A DNA stretch of 64,000 nt from Blastomyces gilchristii SLH14081 (lineage: Eukaryota > Ascomycota > Eurotiomycetes > Onygenales > Ajellomycetaceae): positions 3,280 to 67,279 of the forward strand of contig NW_003101632.1 of NCBI RefSeq assembly GCF_000003855.2, written 5' to 3'. Made by a program: the position numbers and the translations under genes. The notes beneath the pieces were generated by a model. The model worked only from the letters and a program-made list of their open reading frames with translations. It did not search any database and was not told the DNA's origin. The number at the start of each line of letters is the position of its first letter. The first letter of the stretch is position 1. Positions 23,916 to 36,500 of this stretch are shown in pieces.

Positions 23916-24486
23916 TTATTATTATTATTCTTCAATTATAGATATATGCAGTCAGAGACTATAATATCTATCTAAGAACTTTTAGTTCTCAGGGTTTTTC
24001 CTATATCTATAAAGTTAACTATTATACATTCATCAATTTCAAATATGCAAAATCAGAAAATTCCAGCTCAGAATACAAAAACTGTTTGTAAAATGCAGTA
24101 TTTTAACATCTTCTGATACTTTGAAATCATTTGACAATATCATAACAAAAGAAAAGAGAACATAGTCTTAAAGATAGACACATTAAATAGATAGATAGAA
24201 AAGAATAGAAAGGAAAAAGTAAAGTAAAGAGAGACTGTAATAAAACAAATTATCAAAAGATAGTATATAGCTGTTTTAACAGACTATATCTGATCAATTT
24301 CCTTCTCTTCATATTCAGATATTTCAGAATGCAGTCATTTTCTTATAGCTGCTTGAGTTTCTGATAGAAAGTCTATTAAGTATTTAATTCCTGTCTCAGT
24401 TGAGAATAAGAATCTTATATTTAATTGATTTAGATCATACTTCTCTTTCAATCTGACTCTGAGACTATTGTATAATACACAGTGCA
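23916..24486 (-). mobile_element. LINE beta, 3' end fragment
   Basis: It starts with the reverse TTA tail at 23916 and carries the family 3' untranslated region, stem-loop and C-terminal end of ORF2. It matches LINE gamma up to the bases ACAGTGCA, where the LTR of element C begins. The rest of this LINE and its TSD partner are expected beyond the window. Confidence 0.8.
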
Positions 24487-24788
24487 TGTAAGAGGCCTAC
24501 ACCGAATAGATCAGTATAATATATAGGTCTTATATAACAAAGTGAAAAATGTTAAAGAAGGAAAAGAAAGAGAAAGTACAAGAATCAGCAATTAAAGTGA
24601 ATATTTATACACATTCATAGCAGCCGAGGATCAGCAATCAAGAATGACTGAGAATTGAAGTGTACACATTTATACACATTTGTAGTGACTGAGAATCAGT
24701 GATCAAGAATGGCTGAGAATCAGAGCAGTAGAAATCTGTGAAGTGTAACAGAATAGTCTATATAAATGATCAGACACAGCTTATCACA
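24487..24788 (-). repeat. LTR of element C with internal 65-bp duplication
   Basis: It runs TGTAAGAGGCC...TTATCACA and matches the LTR of D (39798-40099) over its full length. An imperfect tandem duplication of period 65 bp is visible: TTTATACACAT starts at 24604 and again at 24669. The LTR of element A lacks it. Confidence 0.8.
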
Positions 24789-26894
24789 TTAGTCTCTCTC
24801 TTCTCATCAGTCAAGAGCCGCGGTCTCAGATAACATGGAACTCAGAGTCCAGGTTGAGTGATTATAGTCAACTCATTTCATAAGATATTATCAGCTGCAG
24901 CTGCAGAGTCTCTTATCAAGAATATCTTCAATTTCTCACTCAAGTTCATTATCTTCTTCTATGATTTCTGACAGCTGTCAGTCAGAAGTCAGTTATAAAG
25001 AGAATAAGTTAGTGACAGTGTGACAGAGTAGACTTGTATGAAACACATTATGAATCTCTGACAGAGTATCAAGATAATAGTTGTGACTGTCTAGAACTTC
25101 TATCACTGTGTATTTCATATAATGATAATTCAATGTACAGAATGAGTATATAATCTGTATATTCTTGAGATTCAATTATACAAGATCTTCTATCTTATAC
25201 TGTTCTGCAGAATCTTATCAGATATTGACTTGATTCTCTTGATCTTGTTTAGCACTTGTCATGAAGACTTCTGCTCAGTCACAGGTATTTCAGAGCTTTA
25301 TTACTATATTATTAGTGATCTGAATTGAACTGCAAGAGTTCAGTGTGAACTGTGTAATCTCTAGAAGATTCAACACTTTCATGTGATATTTATATGTAAG
25401 AAAGAACAGGCTTATATCCATTAAAACAGCATCTTAATCATTGATAGCAATCTCTGTGTGTAGAAGAAGATCATGTCAATCATCTTATAAGTGATTACAG
25501 AACTTACAAAGATAATTCTTCACAGTCTGAATTATTTATTCTGATGTATTATCAGTCTCAGAGTGATAGACAGTTGATAAATAATATATAATCTTGAGAA
25601 CTTGACAGATTCTTGTTCAGAGAGTACTTATGAATTGATAGTCTCAGTTTAATATAGTAGATCTCAGTAACTCATACATCAGATAGAATGAACTTTATAA
25701 GAAGACTTCAGTGACTTATTCAGCATTTATCTTATTACAAGATTTCAATATTATATCTTTACTTAGTCAGTTAATAATGATCAGAATATTCTTACAACTC
25801 TTACTCTTAGATAGCTTAATAGTGAAGTCAATTACTACATCTTATCAGATTTTATCAGAAATATCAAGTACTTTCAGTAGATCTTTTCTACAGTTCTTTT
25901 ATAAGATAATACAAGAACAGTGATTGCAGTTTCAGATAAAGCATCTGATACTATTTAATATCTCAGATCAGTAGAACTCTCAGAAGATTATTCTATATAG
26001 TTATTCACAGTCTGAATAATCAGTTATATATGAGTCATACATCTCTTGTATTATCTAAGTGTGTAAGAGTTCAGAGTGAGAGACTCAGTGTTATTTATAA
26101 AATTACAGAGTATTACTGTCATCTATTAAACATTCTGAGATGTCAGTCTTTATATGTAATTCTGAAGAGAATTGAGACACTTCTTATTGTACTGCTTCAG
26201 TGAGAGTTTGAAGAAGTTTATCAGTCTGAGCTACTGTATATCACAGTTCATTCAGTGTAGAAGAAGTAGAGATATCAGTGTTAGTTTGAAGAGAGAATAT
26301 TCTAATTGAAGAAGTGTGTATAGTGTCATGAATAATCTTATTGTGATTAACTAATATCTTCAGATTCAAGAGCTGATGTTCTCAGTTTATTCAGTACATA
26401 TCTGTTATATCAGACAGTATATCTTGTTCTCATTATGAGAGTATATCTGTCATTGAGTTCTGGCTGCTGAAGCAGTAGTGTATTGTAAAATGAAAGTGAC
26501 TTAGAAACTCAGATCATTACATCTATCATTCAGTGAGTTTATAGATAGTTATGAAGTATTTGAGATTCTTATAATCTATGATTATCTTAAATTTAAAGAT
26601 ACTTCAGAGTTCAGAGTTTTATTCTTCTAGATAGTGTATAATTATAAGAAGTTTCTTATTATAGATCTCATAGTTGTATTCAGCAGAACTTAGTTTCTTA
26701 GACATGAAGATACATGATTATAAGATATCTTCATTAGTATATTATAATATAGCTTTCTCTGTAATATAGTCAGAGAAGTCAGCTTTAACAACTGTTTTAT
26801 AATTGAGATTAAATATCATTAGTAGAGAGATATTGATGAATATCTTCTTCATCTGTGTAAATACAGCTTCAGTGTCTACTAATCACTGAAATAC
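24487..26894 (-). mobile_element. LTR retrotransposon C, first segment (3' LTR and pol end)
   Basis: It begins with a 302-bp LTR (24487-24788). On the minus strand the pol 3' end follows: chromodomain (about 24890-24960), integrase, RNase H. It is interrupted by element X at GAAATAC (26894) and resumes at 39197 with ATACTGAG. Element D shows the uninterrupted GAAATACTGAG near 62571. Family: Ty3/gypsy chromovirus, close to A and D. Confidence 0.85.
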
Positions 26895-27061
26895 TGTGGT
26901 TCGGAAGAACGTATGACCGCCGGATGATAACACGGCCGCTCCCGAACTTGCTTATGAATGTAAAAGGGCCATAGCGGCCACCAATTAATTTAGTGTACAG
27001 TATATAAGAAGCCAGCGTACATCTGTAATCATATGCTGACTCAAGCAACTTTTGAATTACA
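26895..27061 (+). repeat. 5' LTR of element X
   Basis: It runs TGTGGTTCGG...GAATTACA, 167 bp. Its first 110 bp keep many CG, CC and GG pairs (CGGCCGC, GGGCC, GCGGCC) that are converted in the 3' LTR. ACAGTATATAAGAAGC around 26992-27013 looks like a TATA box and transcription start region. Confidence 0.88.
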
Positions 27062-27164
27062 TCTGATAGCATGTCTAAAAACTGATGAGAAGCACAGACT
27101 TCTTCAGAGTGTGATAATTCTGTCTATGAAGCAATTCATAGTTATCATATCAGTGTGATTCTAA

Positions 27165-30100
27165 AAATGCCTCAAAAGATAGTGTATGAAGAGTGATGAG
27201 TGAAAGAGCATTCAATTGATACTGCTTCACTTGTTCAGGGAAAACTCCATACTCAGGTGAATGCCATGTATGAGATGTGAATGAATGAGATGTGAGAAAG
27301 AGAATGAGAGTGATGAATCAGATTCAAAGAAGTTCACTCTCTACTCAAAAGAAGGATAAAAAGACAAGGTGACTATCACTGAAGTTATATGATGATAACA
27401 GAAATCATATAATAATATAGCAATATAATGATAGACATCATATAATCAATGAGAAATCACTGAAATGAATATCTTTTCTAGTCAATATGATTAACACTCT
27501 TCTCTACTACCTGAATTGAAAGGTATGCAGAACCTCTCAGAGAGTTTACTTAAAGTAGTAAGAAAAGCAGCTGAGACTGCTGAACTGAAATCAAAGCTCT
27601 GTATGTGTATAAGAATTCTAAATGAAATTGATGTCTTGCATACACAGTGACAGGCTGAGATAGAAGTTAAATAACAATTGACATTTACTGCAGATCAAGC
27701 ATTCACAATGAAGAGCTTTATCAACACAATCATCATCATTAATAAGAATAGAGAAAACCAGGTCTTAGACCTGCAGCAGAAGATCAAATGTTTACACAGA
27801 TAGATGACTATATTAAACCTGAAGATCTCACTATAATTATTCACAATCTCTTCAGAAGTATACATATTATCTGAGACTGCTGTGCAGGATGAGAATATGA
27901 GCATGAAATATATCAAGTCAGAAGATCTGTCAGAGTTATTAAGCTTCAGTAATGACTGAAAAAATAATGCTGCAATCAGCTGACTAAGTCAGATATAATT
28001 ATATTATTAAATTGAATATAAACTTATAGACAGATAGTTAATAAAATTTCAACAAGTCTTAAGATCTGCTACATTTCTACATAGAAAAGCAAAGTTATTA
28101 TAAATAACTGATAAAAAGATAAATCTCACAGACTCAGAATAATATTCATTCTTATAAATATGAAATGAGTTTTTCAAATGAATCTTATACAACTTTGAGA
28201 AAGTGAAGATATAAGATAAGTATTATAAATACTTCACTGAGTATAGATAAGTGAGTGATCTTATATCATACTTTATATACTTCAGCTTATACTATTTTAT
28301 ATTGAATGAAGAGCTTTTAACATCTTTCTATTTATAGATCTTTATTCATAATCTTATATCTGAGTTGAGAGTGAAATGAAAATGCTTAATCTCACAGTCA
28401 GATATAGTGAAGAAAGTATATAACATTCTCATTATATGCGAATAAGTAAGTCAACTGCAATAGAAAATACTGTAATNNNNNNNNNNNNNNNNNNNNNNNN
28501 NNNNNNNNNNNNNNNNNNNNNNNNNNNNNNNNNNNNNNNNNNNNNNNNNNNNNNNNNNNNNNNNNNNNNNNNNNNNNNNNNNNNNNNNNNNNNNNNNNNN
28601 NNNNNNNNNNNNNNNNNNNNNNNNNNNNNNNNNNNNNNNNNNNNNNNNNNNNNNNNNNNNNNNNNNNNNNNNNNNNNNNNNNNNNNNNNNNNNNNNNNNN
28701 NNNNNNNNNNNNNNNNNNNNNNNNNNNNNNNNNNNNNNNNNNNNNNNNNNNNNNNNNNNNNNNNNNNNNNNNNNNNNNNNNNNNNNNNNNNNNNNNNNNN
28801 NNNNNNNNNNNNNNNNNNNNNNNNNNNNNNNNNNNNNNNNNNNNNNNNNNNNNNNNNNNNNNNNNNNNNNNNNNNNNNNNNNNNNNNNNNNNNNNNNNNN
28901 NNNNNNNNNNNNNNNNNNNNNNNNNNNNNNNNNNNNNNNNNNNNNNNNNNTTGAGAGATGACTGTAAAAGTGTTACCAGATATAGAAGTTTCTATATAAT
29001 ATATTAATAATTATATAATTTTAAGACTGAAAGAAGTTCACTGAGTGAAGAATTTCTGATGTATAAGATTGTCTGATAACTGATATTTAATATCATCTGT
29101 AAGAGTAAGAGTTCTCTTATACTTCAGAGAATAATCTTACTATATTTAAGTGCAAGAGCGGCAGAATATGAAATATAATCTTATTCTTAAACTTAATTGA
29201 TTTCAAAGGTTCAATCTACAGATTCAATGATGTATGTGTCATATACAGTTAACTGATAAGAAGAAAACAGTTCATATAATTCTATCAACTAATATAAGAA
29301 GAACATTTCACACTTCTGATATAGAAGAGTTAAATCTGCTTATACATTAATAAGTAAAGAGAATGATTTACAAGATCTCATCTAAAAGTATTCTGTATAT
29401 CATATAAGATCTGAAAGCAGAGAAAACTAAGATAAAGAATATATAGAAGAATAAGTGTATAAAGAAGCTTCTGAAGAAGTATGAGAAGATCTTCTGAATA
29501 GATCTTTCATCAGAATTGCTGCTGAAACAAGAATTCATATATAAGATTAATATGAAGAATGTGAAATCAGTTAATCAGAATGCATATTCTCTGTCATAAA
29601 TGCATCTTAAAGAACAGAAGTATCAGATTACAGACCTTCTAGAATATGATCTCATATAACTCTTATTAAGTGTGTAAGACTTTTCAGTTCTATTTGTGAA
29701 AAAGACAGATGAGAAGTGATAGATGTGTATTAATTATTAAACACTTAATAAGCTTATAATCAAGAATGAATATTCACTGTCATGAATTCAATAACAGTTG
29801 AATACAGTTGAAAATACCTGATATCTATCAAAGATTAATCTTCTCTCAGAATACTGATAGATCTGTGTAGATAAACTGTCAGTATTATAAACTGTATTTA
29901 ATATATAATAAGAGAAGTTTAAATTTCTGATAATATTATTTAATCTGATAAATGCATCTGTCATCTTTCAAATGATGATAAATATAATTCTTTATAAACA
30001 GAATGAAATCTCATATCTTATATATCTGAATGACATTCTAGTCTTCTCAAACTTATATAATGAATATCTGAAGTATCTCAATGAAGTGCTTACAACTCTG

Positions 30101-32401
30101 ACAGAGTATAAGCTCTATATCAAATCAATAAAGTGTGTGTTTGAAATGAAAGAGTTGAAGTTTGTAGAATATGTAGTGAGTGATGACTGTATATATCTCA
30201 TTCTGAAGAAATTGAATGTTATAGTGAATTGACTACAGCTGAGAAATGTATATTATATATAATAGTTTCTTAAATTGATCTCATATTACTGCAGATTCAT
30301 CAAGAATTTTATATAAATATCTGCATCACTCTTAGATCACTTAAGAGAAATGAATACAAATCTGTGAAAGAAGAAGTTTTATTCAATTATCTAAAATACT
30401 GTGTATGAGAAGACTTTTCTCACACTGAGAGAATATGTAATAATATTCTCAGTACTTATTCAATCAGATTGTAATAAACCTTTCTATATCAAGATAAACA
30501 CATCTGAATGAGCTATCAGAGACACTCTTCTACAGATAAGCAAGAACAGCAAGCTGCACTCAGTGATGTATGATAATAGAAAACTATCAGATACTGAGCT
30601 CAATTACTCAGTGTATGAAAAGAAATTGTTAGTGATCAAGCACACACTGATATTATGAGATAGATATATTAACAACAGGCATATAACAATGATAATCATA
30701 GATTATGAAAGTCTTATCTATCTATAATCAATGATGAAACCTTTCAAATGCTTAGTATGTTAAATCTCAGAGTTTCAAGTATATAATCTTAATATCAAAT
30801 ACTGAAAGAGATCAGATGCTGTGATATCTGATGTAATCAGTTATAGATCTGATTTCATAAGTGAGAGTTCTATGAATCAGATATAAGAGAAGTTCATATT
30901 AAATGTGCTGAGAGAATGTAAGAAATCAGAATGAGTAAATACAATAATCTCTCACTTGAAGAATGATAAGATGTTAGATAAGAAGTATCTTATAAAAGTA
31001 GTAGAAGAGATGCTTCTGAACTTCAAGCTGAGAAAATGGAAAAATGATGTTATACTTTACTGTGATCTAGAATATGTAAAAGCTCTCTATCTAGAATATT
31101 TATTTAGATACAACTTGATAACTTGCATGCACAAGGAATTCAGTCACTTAGAAAGCTCTGAACTCATGAGTATACTTAAATCAAGAGTGTACTGATCAAG
31201 CATGATTAAGAATATTCAGATATACACTCATGAGTGTCTGAATTATCAGGTTGTGAAAGAATCTAAGAAAGGATTAGAATATGAGAAAGTGTAACATCAG
31301 ATAAAATATATGATATAACTGTTTAAATAATGAGAGATGAACCTCATAGACATACTACTGTGAATATCAAATGAAAATCAATGAATAATCACTGCTATTG
31401 ATTACACTACTGACTGATCAGTCATGAAAGCAGTTTCAGAGATAATAGAGAAGATGATGATGAAGTTTCTACATAATGAAATCTATATTAACTATGAAAT
31501 ACTGTGTGAGATTCTAACTGATAATGATGCAAACCTTGTAGAAGAAGTAATAAGGCATTTTATGAGTCAGTTATAGATAAGACATTGTAGAACAACATCA
31601 TATCATTCACAGATAAACAGAAAGATGAAATACTTAAATGAAATCTTGAATAATATGCTGATGAAATATCTAGTGAGTAAGCTGATGTGATTATGAGATG
31701 AATATCTCAGTCAGACACTATTAGCCACACGAATTCAGCAGTATGCAGTCTTTAAGTGTTCATTATTCTATCTGTTGTATGAATTGCATTCATGCATTCT
31801 GAAGAATGTTTCAGAAAAGGTGAGAGAGAGAACAGCAGTTGCAGATGCAATAGTCACAGACATAGAATCAAGATTGAAAGAGATCAGCCATACACATGTA
31901 AAAGCTAATGAGTTACTTCTGAATCAAGCAATTCAATCAAAAAGAATATGAGACTCACTAGTTAAGAAATCAAGTCTCAAGATAGAAATATGAGTTCTTG
32001 TATACAATAAGAGTTCTGAGAAGTTTCAATTTAGATGATTTAAGCTCTATAAAATACTCAAATCACATCTGCTGAAAACTTATACATTGAAGAAATCAGA
32101 GAAACAGATCTTATACAACTTGATAAATGATTCATATCTTATAAAGATGAAGATATAAGATCTGAGTGAATTATGATCATCTGCAGCACTATTATCAGTG
32201 TTGAAAAAGAAGAGACTTATAATTGAAAAGTCTCACAAAGTAAGAGAAATCATAGATGCTTATGAATCAGATGATCTCATTTATTCTGATCTTTTCATAA
32301 TTATAAGAAAAGAATGAGAAGAAATAAAGAAATCAGATAAATATCACACTTTAATAAGTGATGAGACTGTAGCTGATTGGATGATAACACACTGCAGATA
32401 G
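27165..32401 (+). pseudogene. gag-pol relic of element X
   Basis: A possible gag start, MPQK, lies at 27165. Gag is followed by the unsequenced gap, then RT (about 29640-30240) with YLNDILVFS near 30022. RNase H follows, then an integrase from about 31100 with HKEFSHLE and a catalytic core to 31790. A tail follows, ending at TAG 32401. The integrase style differs from A, C and D, so X is a different gypsy lineage. Stops are frequent and mostly TGA or TAA, as elsewhere in the nest. Confidence 0.7.
28477..28950. other. Assembly gap (474 N)
   Basis: Unknown bases lie inside gag of element X. Gap length may be an estimate. The open frame that spans it is an artefact of N translation. Confidence 1.
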
Positions 32402-32452
32402 CAGATGCAACACAGCAAAGAGCAGTCTTAAAGTGACAGACTTGTATGTAAG

Positions 32453-32957
32453 TAGACTGGCCGCCGGAACCATGAATTTCACGTTTGGTCTCATTTGATC
32501 TGGTTTCATACATTTCTTGCCGTGAATTCGCTGGGACTGGCTATCAAAAAAACATGTAAAGTGACTATATATCAGATCTTAAAATGGAACCATGACTTGA
32601 AAAAAATGAGAAAGTGATCTCATTTGATCTCATTTAGTCTCATTCTTGACATAAAGTTACTATTTTTAGACATTTTAAGGTTTTTTTTAGACTATTTTTA
32701 ATTTTTTAAAAAGTAACACTTTTTGATAACACTTAAATGAGATTTAAAGTCATTTAAAGCAATAAAAATAATTTAAATTGAGAAGTGGAAATCATGATCT
32801 CATTTGAAAAATGTGACAAGAATAGACAGTAAGTCTCACTGGGACAGTATGAGACTACTATCTAATGTTAAAACCGTGTAATGAGATCAGTCGAATTGGT
32901 AGTGAGACTATCAAAAAATCTGGTCCTGGTCCCAGACACGGCCACACGGTCAGTCTA
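32453..32957 (+). mobile_element. MITE-2, hAT-like, 505 bp
   Basis: This is the best-preserved MITE copy, with ends TAGACTGGCCG and CGGTCAGTCTA (10 of 11 terminal bases inverted). A perfect 8-bp duplication TATGTAAG flanks it (32445-32452 and 32958-32965). It lies between pol and the extra ORF of element X. No coding capacity is seen. Confidence 0.9.
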
Positions 32958-32965
32958 TATGTAAG

Positions 32966-33568
32966 TCAGATTGCAGAAGAAAAAGAAATCTGAAGTTGAA
33001 TTCAACTGTTTATATCAGTTCAATTGCAGAGATTACAGAGAATGAATCATCTGAAACATCTGCAGATATGTAAGATTAAGTTATCTCAATCTCTGAGAAT
33101 GCTCAGAGATCAAATGAGATTAGTTTTAATAAGCTGTTCACTGTAGTAATCTGAGCAGGTGAAGAGAGACAGTAGAATATATGAGACAGAATCACAAGAG
33201 ATGAAAGCTGCTGAATCTAGTCACTGAATACTGTATTATATAGAGATCATGTAAGAGTAGTGACTAGCAGACAAAGAAAAGTGTAAGAAAAGAGAAGAGA
33301 TAATGAATTAGTCATTAACTGTAAGAGTCAGCTGTAAAAAAACAAATATTATCATATATATCTCATTTATTTTCATATATTATATGTTTAATCTATTTCC
33401 AACATCATATCATCTGAAAAATATTAAAAATAAAGAAAATCTCAAAACTTGAGATCTGTAAGAGATTTAAGAGCTGTAAGCTACTCTTATAATAATACTG
33501 TACATGTCTCTGATTTCTCTACTGCTCTGTGTATGACATTAATATCATTTATAGCAAGATTGACTGGA
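32966..33568. other. Element X, spacer between pol and extra ORF
   Basis: This is AT-rich, hypermutated sequence. I can read no coherent frame through it and no match to other repeats in the window. Confidence 0.5.
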
Positions 33569-36500
33569 ATGTCAATATAGAAATGTGTACACATACATGT
33601 AGAAAAATTGAAGAAGGGCACAGAACTCACAGAATCAGAAGCTAAGACAGAAGAGATAAAGATGAAAGAAATAAAAGAAGATTAAGATGCAGAACTGAAC
33701 AAATGATGATAAGAGTCACTCAGAGTTGAACACTTATTATCTGATATATGCATAACCTTCTCTGCAGAGAAGAAAGAGAAAGTGATAAGAGAAGCTTGAG
33801 AGTGAAAGAGAATAGTCTCAGTGACATTGTCATCTTCAATTAAAATAGCCTCTGATGCTGAAGCAACTAAGAACTAATATTAGTATACAAAACTGTAAAA
33901 ACAGAGATAATAATTACTGAATGAACATCTGCTGATCTTAGAATTATATACATAATTACAACATGCACAAGACTTCTCAGAAAGAGAGAGAGAGATATAG
34001 AGAAAAACAGAAAGCAGAATGCAGTGTGTGAATAGCCTATTCTGACAATGATATCTCAGACAAGGTGTATGAGTCTCATGCTCTCAGATGTAAAAGAGTA
34101 TGACATCTGTGTTTCTGTTTCTGAAAACATGAATATCTTTTGCCTGCATCATGAAGTCAGATAACAGATGTCAGAGAATAGGCTGATACAGATCTATCAT
34201 TCTAAAGAAATTCATTAGAGCAGATGTCTCTGTAATATTGAACTTTACAGTTGTAAAAATGAAAAAGCTGACTGAAAGGCAGTTGAAGAAAGCATAAAAC
34301 TGTTAAAATCTGAAAGGCAGAGTGAGCTATATTGAAATCCTGATCAAGATATCTCAAATAAAATGATTGAGAATGAAGTGAAGCTAATTACATCTATTAT
34401 TCTAGCAAGTGTTAAAGATAATATTTCAAAGAGAAAGTCTTCTGAATATTCAAAACCTTAATGAAATGAGAATATCATATCTAAAAGGAAACAATTGACT
34501 ACTACTAGAAGAGATTGAAAGAATGATATAATTTCTGATAAAGAGTTCAAAGCTGTCAGAAATGAATATTTTTCAGATATTAAAAGAGCTAAAACAGACT
34601 GCTGAAATAAATTTCTTAAAGAAGCATAAGAAAAGAAAGTTTTTAAAGCTTTTCACTATACTAAAACAAGAAGTGTAGCAAAACTTTCAATCTTAGAATA
34701 TGAGTTTCAGAATGAATCATATACAGCAAACTCTTTTAAGAAAAAATGTCAAGCTTTTATAAGAACTCTCTTTCAAAACTCATCAGATTCAGATTCAGAG
34801 AAAGAGAATATATCACTTCTCAACTATATTAATGAAAATGACTGGGAATGACCTGATGTTACACAAGATGAATTAGAGTCAGCTATCTTCTCAAGTTCAG
34901 TTAAAACTGCTGCAGGGCCTGATTCAATTAATCACTTAATTATTCAAAATACATACTTCTACTTAAAGAATGAATATTTTGAGCTCTTTTTTAATCTCTT
35001 GAAAAATGAATATCATTCTGAATGCTGAAGAGAAATCACTGAAGTGATTCTTGTAAAATTTAATAGAAAAACTTCAATTTCTAAGTTATATAGAGTAATA
35101 TCTCTATTAAACTGTCTAGAAAAAGATTTTAAAAAAGATAATAGTTACTTAACTATCTTTTATAATCTCTATTAATAACTCTCTTTTATTCAGTGAATAA
35201 ATGAGAGATAGAAAACAATATTCTGTAATTAACACTGTTCTCTCAGTTATTTATAATATTCAAATAGTAAAGTATGAAGATCTGATCTCAACTGCAGTTT
35301 TTATTATTATAAAAGAAGTATTTAATTATATTTCAAAGTCAAAGTTAATTCAGACTTTAAAGATATTAAAACTATTACTTTCTCTAATAAAATGAATTAA
35401 CTATTTTATATCTAAAAGAATTATATAACTTTTCTTTGATAATATAAAATAAGACAAGACTGAGATAAAAATAGAAATACTGTAAGAATCTTTAATCTCA
35501 CTTATTTTATTTGTAATATACACTGTATATCTATTCAAAGATAGAAATATAAAAATAGTGTGATCTCTGAGTTATATAAATGATATTGATTTAGTCTACA
35601 GCTCAAAAACTATCAAAGAGAATTTGAAAGTAATTGAAGAAGCTGTAAAGAAAATCTTTATTAGAGTAGATATCAATTAAATTCAATTTAATATGAATAA
35701 AACTGAGTTAATTCATTTCTTTTCTAGATTCAATGAGAAAGAACTATCTCTAACTCTTTTAAATAGAGAGATTAAACCCAGTGTAAATATCAAATGATTA
35801 GAAGTATGATTAAACTTCAAGTTAAATTTTAAATATTATATTCAACAAAGAACTGTCAAGGCAGAAAGACTATTAAACAACATAATCAGACTATTAAATA
35901 CAGAGAGAGATATATTCTTTCAGGCTATGAGACAGTTATATATAGTCTGTATTATCTCAGTAGCTGATTATAAAGTTCAAGTTTGATGAAATAATCAAGA
36001 GAATTTCACTGAACTCTTTCAAAGTCTGTAAAACAGAGCTTTGAGAAAAATTTTGAGAGCATTCAAATCATCTTCTATTAAAGTAATGAAAATTGAAGCT
36101 TCAATTTCTTCTTCTACTATTAGATTTGAAAAGATCTATATAAACTATGCTCTGAGAGTTATAAAGATGAGCTTAAATCATATAATCAGAGAAAGAGTCT
36201 CTTCTTCATTTTCATCAATTAACTCTGAAAATGAACTGAATTGAAATAGATTTCTTGATTGAAATGAAAATAATTCTTCAAAGAAAATATCTTTTCAACT
36301 GTACAGACTATACTCTCTGATTAAAAATCAATTTTCTTCTTTAAATATTGAAAAAGTTGATCATGAGAAGATATCTCTTTGAAGAGAAAAGCTTGAATCT
36401 CTTATAGACTTATAAATAAGTGAACTATCTAAGAAGAAAGACTATGAACAGTATTTGAAGAGAATTTTCACAATCAATATAGAAGACTCTATTCTGATTT

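Noticed and set aside
28436..28954. A 172-codon open frame
   Set aside because: It is almost entirely the run of N.
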